Assembly (NCBI RefSeq): GCF_900163665.1
Contig: NZ_FUIA01000014.1
Coordinates: 62,001-126,000 of the forward strand
DNA: 64,000 bases
DNA from: Frigoribacterium sp. JB110
GTDB lineage: Bacteria; Actinomycetota; Actinomycetes; Actinomycetales; Microbacteriaceae
Direction of reading: 5' to 3'
The position numbers and the translations under genes are program-made. The notes beneath the pieces were generated by a model. The model ran no database searches. It saw only the letters and a program-made list of their open reading frames with translations, and was not told where the DNA came from. Below are positions 17,827-25,096 of the stretch, in pieces (positions within the stretch are counted from its first letter, which is position 1; the number at the start of each line of letters is the position of its first letter).

Positions 17827-17844
17827 GTGTGAGCGCATGATGAT
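17827..17844 (+). promoter_or_regulatory. Weak SARP box candidate before the second lipoprotein
   Basis: GTGTGAG-CGCA-TGATGAT. The first heptamer and its CGC flank match the 13858 box for ten bases, but the second heptamer is degenerate. It lies 43-60 bases before the lipoprotein ATG, directly after the SARP stop codon. Confidence 0.35.
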
Positions 17845-17886
17845 CGAATGAGACCCCGGTCGGCTTGGCGCAAAAAGGAGTTCGCA

Positions 17887-18468
17887 ATGGTTCGTGCAGT
17901 GAAGCCGGCATGGCAGAGACAGTGGGGCGCAGTGATTGCCGTGTGTGCCGTTGTCGCGCCTGTGGCGGTGGGATGCGCGCCTGAGAGTCCGCCCCAGCTC
18001 GAGGAGGGAGTCTCCACGCCCGCCAGCCCGGCACAGGAGACGAACGCAGAACCGGAAGAGGAATCGCCTACCCAAGCGAGCGACGAGCAAGCACAGGAAG
18101 AGACCTGTGATTGGGATTCACCGAAAATCTCAGCTGCTCCTGAAGCCACAGACGCGCAGGACGGCGAACTCGCAGAGGTGCTGGTCGGTTCGTGGCAGCA
18201 TACCCACACCGATGAGGGGTCTGGTTTCGAAGCAGTAACCAACGATCACCGATTCGTCTTCCCTTCACCAGATCGCATGCTCTACTGCCAGCATGTTCCC
18301 GGTGCCACGGAGCACGAGGAGAACGCCGCGAATGTGGTGCTGAACAGCACCCGGATCGAGTGGGGTGGCGGAGAGTACGGCTACACGGTGATGGCGTGGG
18401 ATGCCGACACGATGGTCTGGGATAACGCCGTGGGCGGCGGATACATTTATCTGCTGCAGCGTCGCTGA
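17887..18468 (+). CDS. Lipoprotein of unknown function
   Basis: A 193-residue predicted lipoprotein. The N-terminus AVKPAWQRQWGAVIAVCAVV is a signal peptide, and VAVGCAPES is a lipobox with Cys near residue 30. A long Pro/Glu/Ser/Thr linker (~32-72) leads to a compact domain with GSWQHTHTDEGSGFEAV, RMLYCQHVPG and a C-terminal NAVGGGYIYLLQRR. Two or three Cys in the domain could form disulfides. The domain looks like the small barrel-type lipoprotein domains found in actinobacteria, but I cannot name it. Start ATG 17887 has AAGGAG 7 bases before. It follows the SARP gene and a possible SARP box. Confidence 0.82.
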   Translation: MVRAVKPAWQRQWGAVIAVCAVVAPVAVGCAPESPPQLEEGVSTPASPAQETNAEPEEESPTQASDEQAQEETCDWDSPKISAAPEATDAQDGELAEVLVGSWQHTHTDEGSGFEAVTNDHRFVFPSPDRMLYCQHVPGATEHEENAANVVLNSTRIEWGGGEYGYTVMAWDADTMVWDNAVGGGYIYLLQRR

Positions 18469-18492
18469 ACCAGCGGAACCATCAGCCTGCCG

Positions 18493-18828
18493 TCAGTGCT
18501 CACGGCCGAAAGCTACCGCTCCGCCTTCCGTGGTGATGCTCAGCGTGTTGCCCTCGCAAGCGTAGCGCGCCTCGGTGAAGGACAGCGGATCTTCGGACGT
18601 GTCGTAGGCGGAAGACCCTGCTGGAGTTTCGAGAGTTGACACGGAGTTCATTATGACTTCGCGCACTGTCAGCGTGTCATCGGTCGTCGCCTCATACACG
18701 GCTTCATCGGTATCGTTCCTCACGACCGTCATAGACATACCGCCTTGAGCGAAGGTGTACAACCAATCTTGGTAGTCAACCCTACGGTGGCCTCCGGCAA
18801 TACTGGCGTCGGTTCGGCGCCAGAGCAT
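18493..18828 (-). CDS. Hypothetical protein, possibly the C-terminal part of a broken exported protein
   Basis: A 111-residue frame starting ATG 18828. The part from DWLYTFAQGGMSMTVVRNDT onward (Val/Thr-rich, ending SITTEGGAVAFGREH) looks like a small beta-rich extracellular domain with one Cys (ARYACEGN). The first ~25 residues are unconvincing. Another minus-strand frame over the same DNA and upstream reads SAQDLTCSGAEPTPVLPEAT, which looks like a plausible linker of the same protein. A frameshift near 18760-18790 is therefore possible. There is no ribosome site or signal peptide in the present frame. It is convergent with the second lipoprotein. Confidence 0.4.
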   Translation of the reverse strand: MLWRRTDASIAGGHRRVDYQDWLYTFAQGGMSMTVVRNDTDEAVYEATTDDTLTVREVIMNSVSTLETPAGSSAYDTSEDPLSFTEARYACEGNTLSITTEGGAVAFGREH

Positions 18829-18938
18829 GTCAGGTCCTGTGCCGATACGTATGCCATCGCTGAGCCGGAGGTACTTTCACCCCCACACGTCTGGCACCAG
18901 GGTGCCGTCTGGGCGCGGAGCGCCCACCTGATCCCTGA

Positions 18939-18976
18939 GACGGCCCCTCCTGAGCCCGTCTCGGGGAGGGGCCGTC
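18939..18976 (+). promoter_or_regulatory. Perfect 12-bp stem-loop immediately before the relaxase start
   Basis: gacggcccctcc (18939-18950) pairs exactly with ggaggggccgtc (18965-18976) around a 14-base loop. The right arm contains the GGAGGGG ribosome site for the relaxase start at 18983. The hairpin could terminate incoming transcription, occlude translation, or be part of an origin of transfer; the sequence alone cannot decide. Confidence 0.6.
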
Positions 18977-18982
18977 GTGGTG

Positions 18983-21900
18983 ATGACGATCCGGGTCATG
19001 TCCTCGGGAAAGGGCTACGAGTACCTGCTGCACTCGGTCGTCGCCGGTGACGGCGACCGGGAGATGAGCAGCCCGCTGACCCGGTACTACACCGAGTCGG
19101 GCTGCCCTCCCGGCACCTGGATCGGCACCGGCCTGACGAGCCTCGATGACGGCCGTTCCCCGGCTCTGGCCGAGGGTGACACGGTGACCGAGGAACACTT
19201 GGCTCGGCTGCTGGGCGAGGGTATCCATCCGGCGAACGGGTCGGCACCCGGTACCCGAAGCTGCAACCGCCCCGCGAGCGGATTGCGGCGAGGGTTGCAC
19301 GGCTGGATCCCGGATTGCGCGGTGAGCAACGAGAGCAGACTGTGCAACGCATCCGCGAGGAAGAGCTTGCCAAGACCCCACGTACCGCTGTCGCCGGGTT
19401 CGATCTGACGTTCTCGCCGTCGAAGTCGGTCAGCACGATCTGGGGCGTGGCCGACGCGGGCACGCAAACGCTCATTGCGCAGGCGCATCACGCTGCGATG
19501 CGCGACACCATCGCCGTGCTGGAACAGCGCGTCGCCGCAACGCGGGTCGGTCGGGGCGGGGTCGCGCAGATGCCGATCGTCGGGGTGATCGCCACAGCGT
19601 TCGACCATTACGACTCCCGCGCCGCTGATCCGCAACTGCATACGCACGTCGTGGTCTCGAACAAGGTGCAGGGTATCGACGGGCGCTGGCGGACGCTGGA
19701 CTCTCGCCGCCTGCACAAGGCCGCCGTCGCTCTCTCGGAGACCTACAACGCCTTCCTGACCGATCACACCGCCCGGCTGCTCGGAGTGACATGGGTGCCG
19801 GTGGATCGCGGCAAGGACCGCAACACCGGCTGGGAGATCGCGGGCGTGCCCGCGTCGCTGTTGGCGGAGTTCTCTCGCCGCACCACCGGCACCCGTGATG
19901 GGGCCGAGGGGATCGAGCAGGTGAAGAACCGGCTCATCGACGAGTACGTGGCCGAGCACGGCAGGCAGCCCCCGGCGCGGGTCGTGGCGAGGCTGCGGCA
20001 GCAGGCGACCTTGGAGACCCGCCCCGAGAAGGAGCTGCACTCGCTGGCGGAGTTGACCGCCGAGTGGCGTGAGCGCGCCGCGGTGACGTTGGGTGAGGAC
20101 GCCACCACCTGGGCGCAGCACCTGCTTGACCAGGACGCGACCGAAGCGCGGCTGCGGGCCGACGACATCGGGCTGGACGTGATCGATGACCTTGCCACGG
20201 TTGTGCTGATGGAGGTTGCCAACCGGCGTGCAACCTGGGGGCGCTGGAACGTGCATGCCGAGACGATGCGGCAACTCATGGGCGCACGTTTCGCCACCCC
20301 CGACGACCGGCTGACGGTCCTCGATCAGATCGTCGCTCGCGTCGAGGCGGAATCGCTGCACCTCACCCCGACTTACGACCGTGCTGTGCCCGCGCACTAC
20401 ATCGAGGGTGAGGGCAACAGGTTCCAGCCCGTCGATCAGATCGTGTACTCCAGCCAGGACATCCTCGACGCCGAACAGCGGCTCCTCGCCCACAGCAAGG
20501 CCGAGACCGGCCCAGCCCTCTCTGCACGGCTGGTGGCGCGGCACGTCTCGCGCAAGATCAGGGGCGTCCGCCTCGATCCGGATCAGGCCACCGCGATCAC
20601 CCGCATCGCCCGCTCCAGGTTGACGCTCGACCTGCTCGTCGGCCCCGCCGGTGCCGGTAAGACAACCGCACTGCGGGCCTTGCATCGCGCATGGACGGCC
20701 GCGCACGGGCGTGACTCGGTGATCGGTCTCGCGCCCTCAGCCGCGGCCGCCGAAGTGCTCGGTGACTCGCTCGGCATCCGGGCCGAGAACACCGCGAAGT
20801 TCCTCTACGAACACCGCCACGACCGCTGGAACCTCCAGGCCGGGCAACTCGTACTCGTGGACGAGTCCTCCCTCGCGGGCACGCTGGCTTTGGATCGGAT
20901 CACCGCCCATGCCGCCGAGGTCGGGGCGAAGGTCGTCCTCATCGGTGACTGGGCTCAGCTCTCCGCGGTCGAGACGGGCGGGGCGTTCGGGATGCTCACC
21001 CGCCACCGCCACCGGGTGCCCGAACTCACCGACGTGCGCCGCTTCGCCGACGACTGGGAGAAGACCGCCAGCCTCGGCCTGCGCCACGGCAACACCACCG
21101 CGCTCGACGCCTATCACGAGCACGACCGGCTGGTCGAGGGCGACGCCGAGACAATGCAAGACGCGATCTACGAGGCCTGGCGCGCCGACCGCGACGAGGG
21201 CCTGCGCACGTTGATGATCGCGAGCAGCGGCGAGATGGTCGCACAGCTGAACGAGCGCGCCCGCGCCGACCTCATCACCGCGGGCCGCGTCGAAGCCGAG
21301 GGCGTCGGGCTGTACGACGGCACCACCGCTGGAGTCGGTGATCTGGTCGTCACCCGGCGCAATGACCGCCGCCTGACCAGCGGCAGAACCTGGGTCAAGA
21401 ACGGCGACCGCTGGCAGATCACCCACCGATACGAGGACGGCTCGCTCGCCGTGCGCCGGCTCGGCACCGGCGACCAGCCACGCGGCAAGGCTCTCGTCCT
21501 GCCGGCGAAGTACGTCCGCGAAGACCTCGAACTCGGCTACGCAAGCACCGTCCACCGCGCCCAAGGAGCCAGCGTCGACACCGCGCACGCGCTCATCGAC
21601 CCGGAGAAGGCGGCGCGGGAGTTGTTCTACGTCGCCATGACCCGAGGCAAGTACCGCAACCACGCCTACGTCATCGTGCCCGACCCGCACGAGGTCGAGC
21701 CCCACCTCGACCAACCCAAGCCACTTACGCTCATCGACCGACTGGCCGAAGTGTTGAAGCGCAGCGATGCCGATGCGTCGGCCACCGAGACCCTGCAACT
21801 CCAGGTCGACCGCCACGCCTCGCTGTCCACGCTGATGGACGAGTACGACGTGCTTGCCCGCGAAGCACAGGTCGACCGCTGGGCCAACCTGCTCGACATC

Positions 21901-22539
21901 GCACCGTTCCCCGACGACGTGGCCGACGACGTATTCACCAGCCCCTACTACGAACGCCTCGAAGCAGCCCTCGCCCGACACGAAGCCGCCGGGCATGTAC
22001 CGACCGTCGCGCTGAACGCGCTCGCACCCCGGTTGACGCCCGGCGATGAGCAGGCCGACCCTGCCGCGCAGTTGGCGAACATGCTCGACCAGGCCACCAA
22101 CCAACTGGCACCAGGCAAGAACCGCAGACGTCGAGTCGCGGGTCTCATCGCAACACCAGCCCAGCCCATCCCCGACGACGTGCAGACCGCTCTCGATGAA
22201 CGCCAAGCGCTCCTCGAAGCCCATGCCCGACGGCTCGTGAACGACGCCGAGCAAGCCGGTGCCGCGTGGCTCTCACGTCTCGGGAAGCCTCCAACACAGG
22301 TGAGAGCGCGAGCACAGTGGCAGGTGCTCGCTGCCACTATTGCTCTGTATCGGCACCGTTACGAGATCAGCGGCTCGTCACCGCTGGGTGACGCCAAGGC
22401 GATCCGTACACCCGAGCAGGCCGCCGAGCACCGCGCAGCACAATCGGCTCTTACACGGCTCAGCCGGCTCACCAAGCCTTCCGCCGACGTCCCGCCTCGA
22501 CGAAGCGACCCGCGCATCGACCTCGGACGCGGGCTCTGA
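18983..22539 (+). pseudogene. MobF-family conjugative relaxase-helicase (TraA/TrwC-like) with a -1 frameshift near its N-terminus
   Basis: The N-terminal frame (ATG 18983, MTIRVMSSGKGYEYLLHSV) contains the family start and the relaxase tyrosines (SPLTRYYTESG), reading to about LLGEGIHPANG near 19235. From there the continuing frame reads VGTRYPKLQPPRERIAARV and runs intact to 22539. One extra G in ggg near 19240 would restore a single 1185-residue protein (3557 + 1 divides by three). The second part has the metal-binding His triad (DHYDSRAADPQLHTHVVV), the helicase Walker A GPAGAGKTTALRAL, Walker B VLVDESSLAG, and C-terminal motifs STVHRAQGAS and FYVAMTRGKYRN. It would nick oriT and unwind the transferred strand. 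As read, the tyrosines are separated from the His triad, so the relaxase should be inactive unless the base is an assembly error or frameshifting occurs. Confidence 0.85.
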
Positions 22540-22582
22540 TACCGCACCTGTCGTACAGGCAGGCGCGTTCTCGCGGCGATCA

Positions 22583-22870
22583 TCACACCAAGTCTCTTGT
22601 GTGCGTCCATACAGTCATCCGATGAACGCCGAATCGCCGACAGATCGAGACCACGCTTTCGCCGTTCATCCGGGCGGTTCGAATAGAGTCCACTTCACTC
22701 TCCGTCAACGGTGTTCTAGTTCGTCTCCTTGGGGTCGTGACGACGCCAGACTCGCGTTCTGCGGTGGCCGACGCCTCTTCGCCCATACTGAGTTTCGCCT
22801 GCTCCCACGCGGAACTGAGCCGCTCAAACCGGCGCCAGGTGTTCGGTTTGAGTCCACCCACTTCCACCAC
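22583..22870 (-). CDS. Small HTH protein (resolvase-type helix-turn-helix), possibly a remnant
   Basis: A 95-residue frame starting at GTG 22870. The C-terminal half, TPLTESEVDSIRTARMNGES and then VVSICRRFGVHRMTVWTHTR, is a clear helix-turn-helix of the resolvase/Hin tail type. The N-terminal half (NTWRRFERLSSAWEQAKLSM) is helical and charged. It could be a small DNA-binding regulator of the element or the tail of a lost recombinase. Its ribosome site is weak. It is convergent with the relaxase gene and stands near the likely right end of the element. Confidence 0.5.
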   Translation of the reverse strand: MVEVGGLKPNTWRRFERLSSAWEQAKLSMGEEASATAERESGVVTTPRRRTRTPLTESEVDSIRTARMNGESVVSICRRFGVHRMTVWTHTRDLV

Positions 22871-23074
22871 ATAGTCACCTGTTCAGAGGTACATTTCTCC
22901 GAGCCTCAGGACGCGCATCGGCCGCTCGTGCAGCACGCCGGCGATGCGCAGCTCGCTGAGAACGGTGCCGGGGCGGTTCCTGCAGGCGGGCTCGATGCAA
23001 CGGGCCGACCCGACGCGACCGGCGAGGTTCTCTCCGGGGGATCTGCCACCGTGCGGGATCCTGCGAAGAGTGTG
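22871..23074. other. Gap without an assignable gene; probable junction region
   Basis: No start-to-stop gene with family features is seen. A minus-strand open frame (about 23070 to 22886, ending LHERPMRVLRLGEMYL) has protein-like composition but no start codon after its upstream stop, so it may be a gene remnant. I looked for a second copy of the tRNA-Val 3' end here as attR and did not find one. Confidence 0.4.
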
Positions 23075-23089
23075 TGAGAATGATTATCG
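23075..23089 (+). promoter_or_regulatory. Fur/Zur-like box
   Basis: tgagaatgattatcg matches the 7-1-7 Fur/Zur consensus TGATAATNATTATCA at all but two defined positions. It lies 187 bases before the protease gene. Metal control of the protease operon is inferred. Confidence 0.5.
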
Positions 23090-23275
23090 CGATCGATACC
23101 TGAACTCATCGATCGCGTCGGCCTGCGGCCGTCATGGTTGCGGCTGAGCGCGAGGCGCCCGGTCTGAGCGGCACGCCGCTCGGATGCGCCTGTTCACCCT
23201 GTCGGTCGATGGCGGTGCGAGCGGTGCGTTCGCGCGCGCTGAATTCCCCTCTCCACACGAATGAAAAGGATGTCC

Positions 23276-25096
23276 ATGCGACCACGCCTACTCTTCGGCG
23301 CTCTCGTGACGACCGCCGTGCTCGTATCCGGTGCGTCCGTCGCGACGACCGCCGTTGCTCCACCGGCCGCGGCCGATTCCCGCGTGCTGCCGGGTTCTCT
23401 GCCATCGTGGGCAGCAGAACCGAGCACTGAGCGCCTCGCAGTCGCCTCCGATGCTGAGCTGTCGCTGTCGGTGCTGGTCGACCCCGCGCAGATCGGCGAC
23501 GCTCCGGATGTGCGCGACTGGCTCATCGACGGCGGGCTCGACGTCGGTGCCCTTCGCGAGTCCGTCTCTGCGCTGCCGGTGACCGGCACCGCGTCGGCGG
23601 TCGGCGCCGTCTTCGGCACAACGTTCTCGCAGTACCGGGTGGGAGAGCTCGAGGCCGTCGCGCCGGATGCCGCGCTGACCGTTCCGGCAGATCTGGATGC
23701 GGTGATCGACGTGAGCGGCACCGTGAACGTCGACGTCTTCCGCCCGGCTTCCGCTCGTGCGGTTCAGCCGACGAACGAGCCGCATCCGGACGAATCAGAC
23801 CGGACCGTGCCCGTCCTCGCCGATGATGGTGACTGCGCCGCGCACTGGGGCGAGAAGCTGACGGACGAGTGGCCAGAATCCGTTGACGTCGAGCACCGCT
23901 CGAACGCACTCTGCGGCTACCTGCCTGCGCAGCTGCGGCAGATCCACGATGTTCCGGCCGAGTACACCGGCGAGGGCACGACGATCGCGATCGTCGGCGC
24001 GTACGACGATCCCCGCACTGAGGCGAACACGAACACGTACTTCTCGGAAGCGGGCGCGCAGCCCTTCGCCCGCGATCAGTACCGTCACCACGCTCCGGCG
24101 AACCCGGACAACGATCGCTGCGGCGGCCCGCAGAGCTGGACCGAGGAGCAGCACCTCGATGTGCAGGCTGCGCACGCGATGGCTCCCGACGCCGACATCG
24201 TCTACTGGGGCGCCGCAGAATGCACCACGACGTCGATGTTCACGCGCATCCTCGATGCGGTCGAGGGGGAGCAGACCCCCGACGTCATCAGTCTGTCGTT
24301 CGGCGCGGTCGAAGACCTGGACACCGCGGCTGACCGAGAGCTGCTCAACCGTGTGCTCGTCGAAGCGGCTTCTCAGGGAGTCTCCGTGTTCTCGTCGTCG
24401 GGCAACGACGGCGACTACAGCATGGTGGGCGACCACCCGCACATCAGCGTCGCTTCGCCGGCATCGAGCCCGTACATCACAGCGGTCGGCGGTACGAGCA
24501 CGGGGCTCGGCGCCGATGGCGAGATCGTCGTCGAGGCCGGCTGGGAGATCCAGACGCGCTTCGCCAGAAACGGAGGGGTGATCCCGCCCGGATTCGCGTT
24601 CGGCGCGGGCGGCGGTGAGTCCTCCGTCTTCGACAGGCCCACGTGGCAGCGTGACGCGCTCGACGAGCCGGGAACCCGTCGCCTCGTTCCCGACGTCGCC
24701 TCGATCGGGGATCCGAACACAGGCTTCGTGGTCTACGGCCCGCACAACGGCCAGACCGAGTACGCCACGCACGGTGGTACGAGCCTTGCGACGCCGATGG
24801 TGGCCTCGATGGTGGCCCTTGCGAAGGCCGCGACCGGCGTTGAGGTCGGGCTCGCCGCCCCGTCGCTGTATGCGCTCATGGGCACGGACGCGATCCGCGA
24901 CGTCACGCCCGCTTCTGCGGGGACGTGGGCGGCGCGGGGGCCGGATGCCGGTGCGATCTACCCCGAGACCATCTTCGTATGGGACGCCGAGCCGCAGACC
25001 CTGCAGTCAGGGCCGGGCTGGGACGACGTGACGGGCCTCGGAGTGCCGACCGGCCGCGCGTTCATCGAGAACTTCGGAAAGGAGCTGGACCGATGA
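23276..25096 (+). CDS. Secreted S53-family (sedolisin/kumamolisin-like) serine protease
   Basis: A 606-residue exported protease. A signal peptide (RPRLLFGALVTTAVLVSGAS to AAADS) is followed by a pro-kumamolisin activation domain (about 60-215, containing FGTTFSQYRVGE) and the peptidase domain. The Glu/Asp pair is in EEQHLDVQAAHAMAPDADIV, and the Ser is in HGGTSLATPMVAS (GTSxATP). The oxyanion region reads SSSGNDGDYSM where the family usually has SGDxG, so the oxyanion Asp is shifted or absent. ATG 23276 is preferred because AAAAGGA lies 6 bases before; ATG 23261 is in frame. The stop overlaps the next start (ATGA), so the wall-anchored repeat protein is translationally coupled. Confidence 0.87.
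   Translation: MRPRLLFGALVTTAVLVSGASVATTAVAPPAAADSRVLPGSLPSWAAEPSTERLAVASDAELSLSVLVDPAQIGDAPDVRDWLIDGGLDVGALRESVSALPVTGTASAVGAVFGTTFSQYRVGELEAVAPDAALTVPADLDAVIDVSGTVNVDVFRPASARAVQPTNEPHPDESDRTVPVLADDGDCAAHWGEKLTDEWPESVDVEHRSNALCGYLPAQLRQIHDVPAEYTGEGTTIAIVGAYDDPRTEANTNTYFSEAGAQPFARDQYRHHAPANPDNDRCGGPQSWTEEQHLDVQAAHAMAPDADIVYWGAAECTTTSMFTRILDAVEGEQTPDVISLSFGAVEDLDTAADRELLNRVLVEAASQGVSVFSSSGNDGDYSMVGDHPHISVASPASSPYITAVGGTSTGLGADGEIVVEAGWEIQTRFARNGGVIPPGFAFGAGGGESSVFDRPTWQRDALDEPGTRRLVPDVASIGDPNTGFVVYGPHNGQTEYATHGGTSLATPMVASMVALAKAATGVEVGLAAPSLYALMGTDAIRDVTPASAGTWAARGPDAGAIYPETIFVWDAEPQTLQSGPGWDDVTGLGVPTGRAFIENFGKELDR

Noticed and set aside
20737..22254. A 505-codon minus-strand frame inside the relaxase
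   Set aside because: It is antisense to the helicase motifs; a GC-skew artefact.
23072..23078. A GTGTGAG heptamer upstream of the protease
   Set aside because: It is single, not paired at 11 bp, and overlaps the Fur/Zur-like box. Single heptamers are expected several times in 64 kb by chance.
22541..23100. attR copy of the tRNA-Val 3' end
   Set aside because: I searched by eye for ttcgagtcccgc and catcgccc near the right end and found no convincing match.
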